Shown one piece after another: positions 8,811 through 18,127 of a stretch of 64,000 bases of DNA (position 1 is the first letter of the stretch; every line of letters begins with the position of its first letter). Under the pieces are notes generated by a model. It was not told where the DNA came from and did not search any database. It saw only the letters and a list, made by a program, of their open reading frames with translations. The translations under genes were made by a program, and so were the position numbers. The DNA is taken from contig CAWBJW010000001.1 of NCBI GenBank assembly GCA_963789255.1, positions 558,001 through 622,000 of the forward strand, written 5' to 3'. Source of the DNA: DATARH01 sp963789255. Lineage in GTDB: Bacteria > Pseudomonadota > Alphaproteobacteria > ATCC43930 > CGMCC-115725.

Positions 8811-10227
8811 GGACCCACGTGTCTTTCGACCCGCCTCCCTGCGACGAATTGACGACGAGCGAACCCTCGCGCAGCGCGACGCGGGTGAGCCCCCCGGGCA
8901 GGACCCAGGTCGTCGCCCCGGTGATCGCGAAAGGCCGCAGATCGACGTGGCGCGGCTTGACGCCGCCATTGACCAGGGTCGGCGCGACCGACAGATCGAT
9001 GCAGGGCTGGCTCACATAGTTCGCCGGGTCGGCAAGCAGCTTCGCCCGGCACTCGTCGAGCTCCGCCCGGCTCGCCCGCGGCCCGATCGTGATGCCATAG
9101 CCGCCGGCTTCGCCGACCGGCTTGACCACCAGTTGATCAAGATGGTCGAGCGTATAGCGCAGGCTCTCCGGCTCGCGGCACATATGGGTTTCGACATTGG
9201 CGAGCACCGGCGCCTCGTCGAGATAATAGCGGATGGCTCGCGGCATGTAGGCATAGACCGCCTTGTCGTCGGCGACGCCGGTCCCGATCGCGTTCGCCAG
9301 CGCAACATTGCCTGCGTAATAGGCACGCATCAGACCGGCGACGCCCAACCCGCTGTCGGGCCGGAAGACCTCGGGGTCGAGGAAGTCGTCATTGATCCGG
9401 CGATAGATCACATCGACGCGGCGCAACCCGGCGATCGTGCGCATAAAGACGCAGTCGTCCTCGACGGTGAGGTCGCGCCCCTCGACCAGCGGCACCCCCA
9501 TCTCGCGGGCGAGGAAGACGTGCTCGAAATAGGCCGAATTGTGGATCCCCGGCGACAGCAGCACGATCTGCGGATCACTGCAGCCGGCGGGAGCGATCTC
9601 GCGCATCGCCGCCACCAGCTGCATGCCGTAATCGTCGACGCCGCGCAGCCCGATGCCGTCGAGCAGGTCGGGAAAGGAGCGCAGCATCGTGTGGCGGTTC
9701 TCGATCACATAGCTGACCCCCGACGGGGTGCGCGCATTGTCCTCGAGCACTCTGAAGGTGCCGTCCCGGTCGCGGATGATGTCGATGCCGCAGATGTTCA
9801 CATAGGCTTTGTGGCGAACCGCAACCCCCCGCATTATCGGCCGGAAGTTGACGTTGCCGAGGATCAGATCGGCGGGAATGATGCGATCCCTGAGGATCTT
9901 CTGCTCGTGGTAGAGGTCGTCGAGCAGGAGGTTGAGAGCGGTCACCCGCTGGATCACCCCCCGCTCGATATGCGCCCATTCCGCCGCCGACACCACGCGC
10001 GGGATGGCGTCGAACGGCAGGATGCGGTCGATCGCGTTGCTGTCGGAATAGACCGTGAAGGTTATCCCGAGATTGTAGAGCGCCTGCTCGGCACCGACGG
10101 CGCGCCGCTTGAAATCGGCGATCGGCATATGGGCGAGCCGGTCGAGCAGCAGCGCGTTGTCCGCAGAGCGCAGCAATTCGCAATAGAATCCCTGAGGGTC
10201 GTAGCCATCCAGCAGGAAGCCGCCCAT
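8803..10227 (-). CDS. Circularly permuted ATP-grasp protein
   Basis: About 474 residues from the ATG at 10227 (a GTG at 10299 would add 24 residues). It starts in the typical way with LLDGYDPQGFYCELL. Conserved blocks include GIDIIRDRDG, VLEDNARTPSGVSYV, VVKPVGEAGGYGI and the end PGGLTRVALREGSLVVNSSQGGGSKDTW, written here only in part: LTRVALREGSLVVNSSQGGG. Members are predicted carboxylate-amine ligases that use ATP to form amide bonds. It is the first gene of the four-gene minus-strand operon and is divergent from the acyl-CoA ligase gene, with 168 bases between them that must hold both promoters. The substrate is unknown. Confidence 0.88.
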   Translation of the reverse strand: MGGFLLDGYDPQGFYCELLRSADNALLLDRLAHMPIADFKRRAVGAEQALYNLGITFTVYSDSNAIDRILPFDAIPRVVSAAEWAHIERGVIQRVTALNLLLDDLYHEQKILRDRIIPADLILGNVNFRPIMRGVAVRHKAYVNICGIDIIRDRDGTFRVLEDNARTPSGVSYVIENRHTMLRSFPDLLDGIGLRGVDDYGMQLVAAMREIAPAGCSDPQIVLLSPGIHNSAYFEHVFLAREMGVPLVEGRDLTVEDDCVFMRTIAGLRRVDVIYRRINDDFLDPEVFRPDSGLGVAGLMRAYYAGNVALANAIGTGVADDKAVYAYMPRAIRYYLDEAPVLANVETHMCREPESLRYTLDHLDQLVVKPVGEAGGYGITIGPRASRAELDECRAKLLADPANYVSQPCIDLSVAPTLVNGGVKPRHVDLRPFAITGATTWVLPGGLTRVALREGSLVVNSSQGGGSKDTWVLG

Positions 10228-10395
10228 CTCTCGCCCGCACCCGTAACGCTGCAGATCATCCCGTGCATGCCTCGTGCCAAAAACCCGCAGGCCAGGCACT
10301 GAACGTTGGAATGGCCGCGCCGTCTTTGATCCTGATCAATGTGGTCGCCGGGGAAAGCAGTAGCTTCAGGATGGCCTCGATCGGGAGGGAATACG

Positions 10396-12174
10396 ATGCT
10401 CGACAACGTCGCGGTGACGCATTGTCCGATCGAAAAGGATATTTCTCGGCTTCCTCGACGTCCGAACCTTGTTGATTATGCGGCCGTGCGGGCCGCTTTC
10501 GATTGGGCCAAGGCGCGCGAACTGCTCGACGGCCTGCCCGATGGCCGGGGGCTGAACATCGCGCATGAGGCGGTGGACCGGCACGCGAAGGGTCCGCGCG
10601 GCGAGCGCGTTGCATTGCGCTGGATCGGCAGGTCCGGCGCGCGGCGCGACTTCACCTACGGCGAGCTGGCCGCCGAAACCAACCGTTTCGCCAATCTCCT
10701 TGCCGGCCTCGGCATCGGCCCGGGCGCCCGCGTCTTCGTGCTGCTGGGACGCGTCCCCGAATTATACATCGCGGTGCTCGGCGCGCTGAAGGCGAAATGC
10801 GTGGTGTCGCCGCTCTTCTCCGCCTTCGGCCCCGAGCCGATCGCCACCCGTCTCGGCATTGGCGACGGGCAGGTGCTGGTCACCACCGAGGCCCTCTATC
10901 GCCGCAAGGTCGAAGCGTTGCGCGGCCAGCTGCCGAAGCTCGCGCATGTGATCCTGGCCGACGATGGCGGTCCGGTCTCGGGCACCCTGCGTTGGGGCCG
11001 ATTGATGGCGGCCGCCAGCGACGCGTTCGTCATCCCGCCGACTTCTCCCGATGACATGGCGCTGCTCCATTTCACGAGCGGCACCACCGGTCGCCCCAAG
11101 GGCGCGATCCACGTGCACGAGGCGGTCGAGACCCATCACGTCACGGGTCTCTACGCGCTCGACCTGCACGATGACGACATCTTCTGGTGTACTGCCGACC
11201 CGGGCTGGGTCACCGGCACGAGCTACGGGATCATCGCGCCGCTCACCCATGGCGTGACCAACCTCGTCGTCGAGGCTGAGTTCGACGCCCAGAGCTGGTA
11301 CGGCATCCTCGCCGAGGAGCGGGTTACGGTCTGGTACACTGCGCCGACCGCGATCCGCATGATGATGAAGCTCGGTGCCGAAGCGGTGCGCGGCTACGAC
11401 CTCGGCGCGCTGCGCTTCATGGCCAGCGTCGGCGAGCCGCTCAACCCCGAAGCCGTGATCTGGGGGGTCGAGGCCCTCGGCCGGCCGTTCCACGACAATT
11501 GGTGGCAGACCGAAACCGGCGGGATCATGATCGCCAACTTCCTTGGCCTGCCGGTCAAACCGGGCTCGATGGGCCTGCCGTTGCCGGGCATCGAGGCGGC
11601 GATCGTGCGCCGACTGCCCGATGGCTCCGCAGCGGTGGTCGACGAGCCGATGGTCCAGGGCGAGCTGGCGCTGAAGGCCGGGTGGCCGTCGATGATGCGC
11701 GGCTATCTGCACGAGGACGAGCGCTACAAGAAGTGCTTTGCGGGGTCGTGGTACCTGACCGGCGATCTGGCGAAGCGCGACGCCGACGGCTACTTCTGGT
11801 TCGTCGGCCGCGCCGACGATGTCATCAAATCCTCCGGCCATCTGATCGGGCCGTTCGAGGTCGAGAGTGCGCTGATGGAGCATCCGGCGGTGGCCGAAGC
11901 CGGGGTGATCGGCAAGCCCGATCCGATGGCGGGCGAGATCGTCAAGGCGTTTGTCGCGCTGAAGCCCGGCTTTACCGCATCGGAAGAGCTCCGCCGCGAG
12001 CTGCTGGGGCATGCGCGCAAACGGCTCGGCGCCGCGGTGGCCCCAAAGGAGATCGATTTCCGCGCCAACCTGCCCAAGACCCGCAGCGGCAAGATCATGC
12101 GCCGGCTGTTGAAGGCGCGCGAGCTGGGTCTGCCCGAAGGCGATTTGTCGAGCCTGGAAAGCGACGAGCGATGA
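10396..12174 (+). CDS. acsA: Acetate--CoA ligase-type AMP-forming synthetase
   Basis: 592 residues of the ANL adenylate-forming superfamily. The P-loop-like TSGTTGRPKG lies at about residues 227-236, NWWQTETGG follows, and the C-terminal hinge with SWYLTGDLAKRDADGYFWFVG precedes PKTRSGKIMRR, whose Lys (about 566) is the adenylation and acetyl-lysine control residue. It makes an acyl-CoA from a short-chain acid, ATP and CoA. The length and sequence style fit the AcsA (Bacillus-type) acetate ligases better than the 650-residue Acs. The ATG at 10396 has a GGGAGGGA site upstream. It is the first gene of the seven-gene operon, and its stop overlaps the next start (ATGA). The substrate may be a branched or longer acid. 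Confidence 0.85.
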   Translation: MLDNVAVTHCPIEKDISRLPRRPNLVDYAAVRAAFDWAKARELLDGLPDGRGLNIAHEAVDRHAKGPRGERVALRWIGRSGARRDFTYGELAAETNRFANLLAGLGIGPGARVFVLLGRVPELYIAVLGALKAKCVVSPLFSAFGPEPIATRLGIGDGQVLVTTEALYRRKVEALRGQLPKLAHVILADDGGPVSGTLRWGRLMAAASDAFVIPPTSPDDMALLHFTSGTTGRPKGAIHVHEAVETHHVTGLYALDLHDDDIFWCTADPGWVTGTSYGIIAPLTHGVTNLVVEAEFDAQSWYGILAEERVTVWYTAPTAIRMMMKLGAEAVRGYDLGALRFMASVGEPLNPEAVIWGVEALGRPFHDNWWQTETGGIMIANFLGLPVKPGSMGLPLPGIEAAIVRRLPDGSAAVVDEPMVQGELALKAGWPSMMRGYLHEDERYKKCFAGSWYLTGDLAKRDADGYFWFVGRADDVIKSSGHLIGPFEVESALMEHPAVAEAGVIGKPDPMAGEIVKAFVALKPGFTASEELRRELLGHARKRLGAAVAPKEIDFRANLPKTRSGKIMRRLLKARELGLPEGDLSSLESDER

Positions 12175-13157
12175 ACGCCAAAATCCGCCTCGACCAACCC
12201 CATCTGCATCATCTGCTGCGCCAGATGATCCGCGTGCGGCATTTCGAGGCGAAATGCGTCGAGCTCTATCAGGCGCAGAAGATCGTCGGCTTCCTCCATC
12301 TCTATGACGGCGAAGAGGCGGTGTCGGTCGGCGTCATGGAAGCGCTCGCGCCAGAGGATGCCGTTATCGCCACCTATCGCGAGCACGGCCAGGCGATCGC
12401 CCGCGGCGTCGGCATGGACCGGCTGATGGCCGAAATGCTCGGGAAACAGGAAGGGTGCTGCCGCGGTCGCGGCGGGTCGATGCACATTTTCGATCGCGCG
12501 ATCCGCTTCTACGGCGGCAACGCGATCGTCGGTGGCGGATTGCCGCTCGCGATCGGCATCGCCCTCGGCGACAAGATGCAGGGCCGCAATGCGGTCACCG
12601 CCTGTTTCTTCGGCGACGGTGCGGTCGACGAAGGCGAGTTCCACGAGAGCATGAACCTAGCCGCGGTGTGGTCTCTGCCGGTGCTGTTCGTGTGCGAGAA
12701 CAATCTCTACGGTATGGGCATGGCGCTGGAGCGCGCCGAGGCCGAAACCGACATCGCGCGCAAGGCGGCCGGCTATGGCATGCCAGGCGTTGCGGTTGAC
12801 GGCATGGACGTGGTTGCGGTCGAAGCGGCGGCCCGGCATGCCGTCAAACAGATCCGCGCCGGCAGCGGGCCGCAATTGCTCGAATGCCACACCTACCGGT
12901 TCCGCGCCCATTCGATGTACGACGCGCAAGCCTATCGCACCAGGGACGAGATTGAAACTTGGCGCCACAAGGGCCCGATCGTGCGCTTTGAGGGCTGGCT
13001 CCGCGACAACGGGCTGATCCACGACGATCAGGTGGCGCGTATCGCGGCGGAAGCCGAGGCGGAGATCGCGGCCGCGGTGGCGTTCGCCGAAGCCGGCACA
13101 CTCGAACCGGTCGAGGAACTGGAACGTTTCGTGACGATGGAGCGGGTGCCGACATGA
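12171..13157 (+). CDS. 2-oxoacid (pyruvate/acetoin-type) dehydrogenase E1 alpha subunit
   Basis: 328 residues. The thiamine-diphosphate motif starts at GDGAVDEGEFHES (about residue 148) and ends with CENNLYGMG. GRGGSMHIFD and YREHGQAIARG are characteristic of PDH/acetoin dehydrogenase alpha chains. With the beta subunit encoded next it decarboxylates a 2-oxoacid and passes the acyl group to lipoyl-E2. The start overlaps the ligase stop by 4 bases (ATGA) and the stop overlaps the E1 beta start, so the genes are translationally coupled. The ligase, ACP and amino-acid dehydrogenase neighbours suggest a dedicated complex rather than the housekeeping PDH. The substrate cannot be fixed from sequence. 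Confidence 0.88.
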   Translation: MNAKIRLDQPHLHHLLRQMIRVRHFEAKCVELYQAQKIVGFLHLYDGEEAVSVGVMEALAPEDAVIATYREHGQAIARGVGMDRLMAEMLGKQEGCCRGRGGSMHIFDRAIRFYGGNAIVGGGLPLAIGIALGDKMQGRNAVTACFFGDGAVDEGEFHESMNLAAVWSLPVLFVCENNLYGMGMALERAEAETDIARKAAGYGMPGVAVDGMDVVAVEAAARHAVKQIRAGSGPQLLECHTYRFRAHSMYDAQAYRTRDEIETWRHKGPIVRFEGWLRDNGLIHDDQVARIAAEAEAEIAAAVAFAEAGTLEPVEELERFVTMERVPT

Positions 13158-14144
13158 CCCCGGCCGCCACGATGACCTACCGCGAAGCCTGCCGGCAGGC
13201 GATCCGCGATGCGCTGCTGAGCGACCCTCGTACCTTCGTGATGGGCGAGGACATCGGCCGCTACGGCGGCTGCTACGCGGTGACCAAGGGACTCCTCGAC
13301 GAGTTCGGCGAGGAGCGCATCCGCGACACGCCCTTGTCGGAAAGCGCCTTCGTCGGCGCCGGCATCGGCGCAGCCTTGGCCGGCATGCGGCCGATCGTCG
13401 AGATCATGACGGTCAATTTCAGCCTCCTGGCGCTCGATCAGATCGTCAACAATGCCGCGACGATCCCCTACATGTCGGGCGGTCAGTTCGCGGTTCCGCT
13501 GGTGATCCGCATGGCGACCGGCGGCGGGCGGCGGGTCGCAGCGCAGCATTCGCACAGCTTCGAAGGCTGGTACGCTCATATCCCCGGTCTGCGCGTGCTG
13601 GCGCCGGCGGTGGTCGAGGACGCGCGCTACATGCTGGCGGCGGCGCTCGCCGACCCGAACCCGGTGCTGATCTTCGAGCATGTCATGCTCTACAATATCG
13701 AAGCCGCACTCGACCCGGCGGTCACCGCAGTCGATATCGACCGGGCAAAGCTGCGCCGCGAGGGCACCGATGTAACCCTGGTCGCCTACGGCAACGGGCT
13801 GTTCAAGGCGCTCGCCGCGGCCGACACGCTGGCCGGCGAGGGCATCTCGGCGGAGGTCATCGATCTGCGCGGTATTGCGGCCGCTCGATACCGCAACGAT
13901 CCTCGCCTCGGTCGCGAAAACCCGCCGCGTTGTCATCGTCGACGAGGCGTGGCGCAGCGGGTCGCTCGCCGCCGAGGTCGGCATGCGCATCGCCGAAGAG
14001 GGTTTTTTCGATCTTGATGCGCCGCTGCGCCGGGTGTGCGGGCGCGAGGTGCCGATGCCCTACGCGCCGCATCTGGAAGATGCGGCACTGCCGCGGCCGG
14101 CCGATATCGCCGCGGCGGCACTCGGGCTTGTCCGGCCGAGATGA
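13154..14144 (+). CDS. 2-oxoacid dehydrogenase E1 beta subunit, frameshifted
   Basis: A transketolase-type beta chain: GEDIGRYGGCYAVTKGL, DTPLSESAFVGAGIGAALAG and QHSHSFEGWYAHIPGL are all present. At about 13872 the frame shifts after AEVIDLR; one extra G in GCGGTA explains it, and the conserved C-domain continues as LRPLDTATILASV, RRVVIVDEAWRSG to the stop at 14144. Corrected length is 329 residues, normal for the family. It starts with ATGA coupling to E1 alpha and its stop overlaps the E2 start. As written, the C-terminal third is out of frame. Because all other operon members are intact, a sequence error is the likelier cause. Confidence 0.83.
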
Positions 14145-15325
14145 GCGATTTCGTGATGCCGGCGCTCGGCGCCGACATGGAAGCCGGGACCCTGGTCGAA
14201 TGGCTGATCAAGCCCGGCGACCGGGTGAAGCGCGGCGACGTCGTCGCCGTCGTCGAGACGCAGAAGGGCGCGATCGAGGTCGAGATCTTCGACGAGGGCA
14301 CCGTCTCCGAGCTTGTCGTCCCGGTCGGCACCAAGGTGCTGGTCGGGGGCCTCCTCGCGCGGATCGGAGACGGCGCCGCCCCTTCGCGCGAGGCACCCAT
14401 GCCGGTCCCGCCGCCGCCCAAAGCCGCCGCGCCCCCGCCGATCGCGGTCCCGGCTGCGCCGGCGATGCCGGTATCGCGTGGCGCCAAGATAACGCCGGCC
14501 GCCCGCCGACGCGCCGCGGAACTCGGCATCGATGCAACGGCGCTCGCCGGCACCGGAATCGACGGCTCGGTGACCCTCGCCGACGTCGAGGCGGCGCCCC
14601 GCGGCGTACCGGCAGTCGCAGCCCCGCCGGGCGAAGCGAAGCCGCGCCGGGTGGGCTTCGATCCCGCCGAGATGCGCAAGGCCATCGCCGCGGCGATGGG
14701 CCGATCCAAACGCGAGATCCCGCATTACTACCTGAGCCACACGGTCGATCTGGGCGCCGCGCTCGCCTGGCTCGAAGCATTCAACGCGGCGCAGCCGGCG
14801 CCGCAACGGCTGTTGCCGGCGGTCCTGCTGCTGAAGGCGAGCGCGCTGGCGTTGCGCGAGGTGCCGCAGCTTAACGGCACCTATTCGCAGGGCGTCTTTC
14901 AGCCCGGCGAGGGCATTCATGCCGGCTGGGCGATATCGCTGCGTGGCGGCGGGTTGGTGGCGCCGGCAATCCGCGACGCCGACGCGCGCCCGCTGCCCGA
15001 ATTGATGGCCGCGATGCGCGACCTCGTCCAGCGCGCCCGCAGCGGCGGGCTGCGCGCCTCGGAACTCACGTCACCGACCATTACCGTCACCAGCCTCGGC
15101 GACCGCGGCGCCGAAAGCGTCACCGGCATCATCTACCCGCCGCAAGTCGCGATCGTCGGCTTCGGCACGGTCTCGATCCGGCCGTGGGTGGTGGATGGAC
15201 GGGTCGAGGCGCGGCCGCTGGCGACCGTGAGCCTCGCCGCCGACCACCGGGTGACCGATGGGCACATCGGCGCCCGCCTTTTGACCGCGATCGAACGGCT
15301 GCTGCAGGAGCCTGCGAAGCTATGA
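14141..15325 (+). CDS. 2-oxoacid dehydrogenase E2 (dihydrolipoamide acyltransferase)
   Basis: 394 residues. One lipoyl domain (about residues 2-77) has the lipoylated Lys42 in VETQKGAIEV. An Ala/Pro linker follows, then a peripheral-subunit-binding domain (about 118-153, ITPAARRRAAELGID). The catalytic domain ends with DHRVTDG (His369, Asp373). The enzyme accepts the acyl group from E1 and hands it to CoA. The QKGA lipoyl site, instead of the more usual DKA, occurs in acetoin-type E2 proteins. No E3 (lipoamide dehydrogenase) gene is in the operon, so E3 must be shared from elsewhere. Start and stop overlap both neighbours by 4 bases. Confidence 0.9.
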   Translation: MSDFVMPALGADMEAGTLVEWLIKPGDRVKRGDVVAVVETQKGAIEVEIFDEGTVSELVVPVGTKVLVGGLLARIGDGAAPSREAPMPVPPPPKAAAPPPIAVPAAPAMPVSRGAKITPAARRRAAELGIDATALAGTGIDGSVTLADVEAAPRGVPAVAAPPGEAKPRRVGFDPAEMRKAIAAAMGRSKREIPHYYLSHTVDLGAALAWLEAFNAAQPAPQRLLPAVLLLKASALALREVPQLNGTYSQGVFQPGEGIHAGWAISLRGGGLVAPAIRDADARPLPELMAAMRDLVQRARSGGLRASELTSPTITVTSLGDRGAESVTGIIYPPQVAIVGFGTVSIRPWVVDGRVEARPLATVSLAADHRVTDGHIGARLLTAIERLLQEPAKL

Positions 15326-15588
15326 CCCAAGCCGAAACCAGGACTGTGATCTACGACATCCTGGGCGGGATCGCGCCGGAGGCCGATCCCGCCACCGTGG
15401 CCGGCGATGAAGATCTGCGCGAGGCCCTGGATCTCGACTCGATGGATTTCCTGAACTTTGTCGTGGCGCTCCACGAGCGTACCGGCATCGACATTCCGGA
15501 GGCCGATTACCCTCGCCTGCGCACGCTCGACGGCGCCATCGCCTATATCAGCCGCACCTCGCAGACAATCGAGGACCAGCATGGATGA
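15322..15588 (+). CDS. Acyl carrier protein
   Basis: 88 residues. The phosphopantetheine-attachment Ser40 sits in DLDSMDF, with acidic helices around it. The start overlaps the E2 stop (ATGA), so it is made with the dehydrogenase complex. A carrier protein inside a 2-oxoacid dehydrogenase operon is unusual. It may receive the acyl group made by E2 or by the ligase, or act as a specialised carrier for a product. Its sequence differs from housekeeping AcpP (the usual DSL is DSM here), which marks it as a dedicated ACP. No ketosynthase or other fatty-acid gene is nearby. Confidence 0.85.
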   Translation: MTQAETRTVIYDILGGIAPEADPATVAGDEDLREALDLDSMDFLNFVVALHERTGIDIPEADYPRLRTLDGAIAYISRTSQTIEDQHG

Positions 15589-16690
15589 TCCGTTTCGCTT
15601 TGCCGACGAACTCGGGCCGCTGAAGCTCGTCCACATCTGGCGCCCGGCAATCGGCCTCAAGGCCGCCGTCGCGGTCGACAACATCGCCTGCGGCCCGGCG
15701 GTCGGCGGCGTGCGGATGGCACCCGATGTCAGCACCGAGGAGGCGTTCCGCCTGGCCCGTGCAATGACCCTGAAGAACGCCGCCGCCGGCCTGCCGCACG
15801 GCGGCGGCAAATCGGTCATTTTCGCCGATCCCAAGATCCCGGCCGGCGACAAGGAGCGGCTGATCCGGGCCTTCGCCGCCGCGATCGTCGATCTTGTCGA
15901 CTACATCCCCGGCCCCGATATGGGCACCGACGAATTGGCGATGGGCTGGATCAGGGACGAAACGGGGCGCGCCGTCGGGCTGCCGCGCGAACTCGGCGGC
16001 ATTCCGCTCGACGAAATCGGCGCAACCGGCTTCGGCCTGGTCGCCGCGATCGAGGTGGCCGCAGAGCATCTCGGATTGCGGCTTGCCGGGGCACGCGTGG
16101 TCATCCAGGGGTTCGGCTCGGTCGGCAAGCACGCCGCACGCCTTCTCGCCGAAAAGGGCGCGGTGCTGGTCGGCGCCAGCGATACGCAGGGAACGCTCGC
16201 CGACGAGAACGGGCTGGATGTCGCCGCGCTGATCGCGCTCAAGGCCGAGGGCCGGCCGCTGCGCGATCACCCTCGCGGGAAGAAGCTCGACGGCGACGCG
16301 ATCATCGACATCCCCTGCGACATCTGGATCCCTGCAGCCCGGCCCGACGTGATCCACGCCGGCAATGTCGCCCGTCTGCGCACCAAGCTGGTGGCGCAGG
16401 GCGCCAACATTCCGTGCACCGCCGAGGCCGAGGCGGCGCTCGCCGAGCGCGGCGTGCTGGTATTGCCGGATTTCATCGCCAATGCCGGCGGCGTCATCTG
16501 CGCCGCGATCGAATACCAGCACGGCACACAGGCAGCCGCTTTCTCGGCCATCGACGAGAAGATCCGCACCAACACCACGGCGGTCCTCGACCGGGTCGCG
16601 GCAAGCGGAGTGCTGCCGCGGATTGCTGCCGTGGGGCTCGCCAAGACACGCATCGAGCGGGCGATGCGCACCCGCCGGTGGGAGCACTGA
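15581..16690 (+). CDS. Glu/Leu/Phe/Val-type amino-acid dehydrogenase
   Basis: 369 residues. N-domain: AMTLKNAAAGLPHGGGKSV contains the substrate-binding and catalytic lysines of leucine/phenylalanine/valine dehydrogenases. C-domain: Rossmann NAD site GFGSVGKHAARLL, then VAQGANIPCTAEAE and ANAGGVICAAIEY. It interconverts an L-amino acid and its 2-oxoacid plus ammonia with NAD(P). The length fits Leu/Phe/Val dehydrogenases rather than the 420-450-residue glutamate dehydrogenases. The start overlaps the ACP stop by 8 bases. In this operon it could supply the 2-oxoacid for the E1/E2 complex, or remove it. Which amino acid is not clear. Confidence 0.87.
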   Translation: MDDPFRFADELGPLKLVHIWRPAIGLKAAVAVDNIACGPAVGGVRMAPDVSTEEAFRLARAMTLKNAAAGLPHGGGKSVIFADPKIPAGDKERLIRAFAAAIVDLVDYIPGPDMGTDELAMGWIRDETGRAVGLPRELGGIPLDEIGATGFGLVAAIEVAAEHLGLRLAGARVVIQGFGSVGKHAARLLAEKGAVLVGASDTQGTLADENGLDVAALIALKAEGRPLRDHPRGKKLDGDAIIDIPCDIWIPAARPDVIHAGNVARLRTKLVAQGANIPCTAEAEAALAERGVLVLPDFIANAGGVICAAIEYQHGTQAAAFSAIDEKIRTNTTAVLDRVAASGVLPRIAAVGLAKTRIERAMRTRRWEH

Positions 16691-16691
16691 T

Positions 16692-18074
16692 TTGCCCGGT
16701 GCCGTGGGCTCCACAGCAATCCGGGCGGCCCCCGATAGACGGCGTGTGATAATCCTCGGGGCGGCGGGGCGCGACTTCCACAATTTCAATGTGGTCTACC
16801 GCGACGATCCGAGAAGCATGGTGGTCGCTTTTACCGCGGCCCAGATCCCCGGCATCGCCGGGCGAAATTATCCGGCGGCATTGGCCGGCGCGCTGTATCC
16901 CGACGGTATTCCGATCTGCAATGAGTCGGAGCTCGAAGCGCTGTGCCGCGCCGAGAGCGTCGACGAGGTCGTGTTCGCCTACAGCGATGTCACTCACGAA
17001 CACGTCATGCATCTCGCCTCGCGCGCGCTTGCCGCGGGAGCAGACTTCACCTTGCTGGGACCGCGCCGCACGATGCTGCGTTCGGCGCTGCCGGTCATCG
17101 CTGTCAGCGCGGTGCGCACCGGTTGCGGCAAATCGGCGATTGCGCGCTGGCTGTCGCGTCGCTTGCGCGATCGGGGACGCAAGGTTGCCGTCCTGCGGCA
17201 TCCGATGCCGTACGGTGATCTGCTTCGGGAAACTGTCCAGCGTTTTGCCTCGCTCGCCGACCTCGATGCCGCCGGCTGCACGATCGAGGAGCGGGAGGAA
17301 TACGAGCCTCATATCGCGCTCGGTAATCTCGTTTTCGCCGGCGTTGACTACGCCGCGATCCTGACCAAGGCCGAGCGGGAAGCCGACATCATCGTCTGGG
17401 ACGGCGGCAACAACGATTTTCCGTTCATTCGCCCCGATCTGCATATCGCGGTGGCGGATGCCTTGCGCCCGGGCCAGACCGCCACCCACCACCCTGGCGA
17501 AACGGTCGCCCGAATGGCCGATTTGTTGGTCGTCAACAAGGTCGACTCCGCCTCCGAGGCGCAGGTGCAGACCGCCATCGACGGTTTGCGGGCGGTCAAT
17601 CCAACAGCGCCGATCGTGCGGGCGCGCTCGCCGGTGCAGCTCGACGATCCCGCCCTTGTCAGGGGGCGGCGTGTGCTGGTCGTCGAGGATGGGCCGACGA
17701 TAACCCATGGCGGCATGGCCTATGGTGCGGGGTATGTCGCGGCTATGGCGGCCGGAGCTGCGGCAATCGTCGATCCGCGGCTGTCCGCGCCAGCTGAGAT
17801 TGGCGCGGTGTTTCGCGCCTATCCGCACATTGGACCGGTGCTGCCGGCCGTCGGCTACGGGCCGGCGCAGCTTGCCGCGCTGGCAGCGACGATCAACAAC
17901 AGCGCAGCCGAGATCGTCGTTTCGGCGACGCCGATCGACCTGGCGCGTCTGGTGCACATCGACAAGCCGGTCATCCGCGCGCGCTACGACTATGCCGAGG
18001 ACGGCACGCCGGGTCTGTCGAGCTTCGTTGATAAGTTCCTCGTTGATCGCATGCAATGCCACCGGGCCGGCTGA
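16692..18074 (+). CDS. Cyclic 2,3-diphosphoglycerate synthetase-like P-loop GTPase
   Basis: About 460 residues from a TTG at 16692, one base after the previous stop and 8 bases from a GGGAG site; a GTG at 16746 is an alternative. An N-terminal Rossmann-like part (RVIILGAAGRDFHNFN) precedes a P-loop (AVRTGCGKSAIARWLSR), a DGGNNDFPF block and a GTPase-style VVNKVD. This matches the archaeal cyclic 2,3-diphosphoglycerate synthetase family, whose bacterial members have no assigned role. As last gene of the ligase/dehydrogenase/ACP operon it may phosphorylate or ring-close a small acid, or have another NTP-dependent function. Archaeal-type osmolyte synthesis is not implied. Confidence 0.8.
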   Translation: MPGAVGSTAIRAAPDRRRVIILGAAGRDFHNFNVVYRDDPRSMVVAFTAAQIPGIAGRNYPAALAGALYPDGIPICNESELEALCRAESVDEVVFAYSDVTHEHVMHLASRALAAGADFTLLGPRRTMLRSALPVIAVSAVRTGCGKSAIARWLSRRLRDRGRKVAVLRHPMPYGDLLRETVQRFASLADLDAAGCTIEEREEYEPHIALGNLVFAGVDYAAILTKAEREADIIVWDGGNNDFPFIRPDLHIAVADALRPGQTATHHPGETVARMADLLVVNKVDSASEAQVQTAIDGLRAVNPTAPIVRARSPVQLDDPALVRGRRVLVVEDGPTITHGGMAYGAGYVAAMAAGAAAIVDPRLSAPAEIGAVFRAYPHIGPVLPAVGYGPAQLAALAATINNSAAEIVVSATPIDLARLVHIDKPVIRARYDYAEDGTPGLSSFVDKFLVDRMQCHRAG

Positions 18075-18127
18075 TGCGCGTTGATGCCCGCCGGTTCGCC
18101 GCGAGCAGGCGATCGCCGTCTCCGGTA

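Noticed and set aside
8947..10302. Open frame of 451 codons on the plus strand
   Set aside because: Antisense of the ATP-grasp gene, whose family motifs are all present on the other strand.
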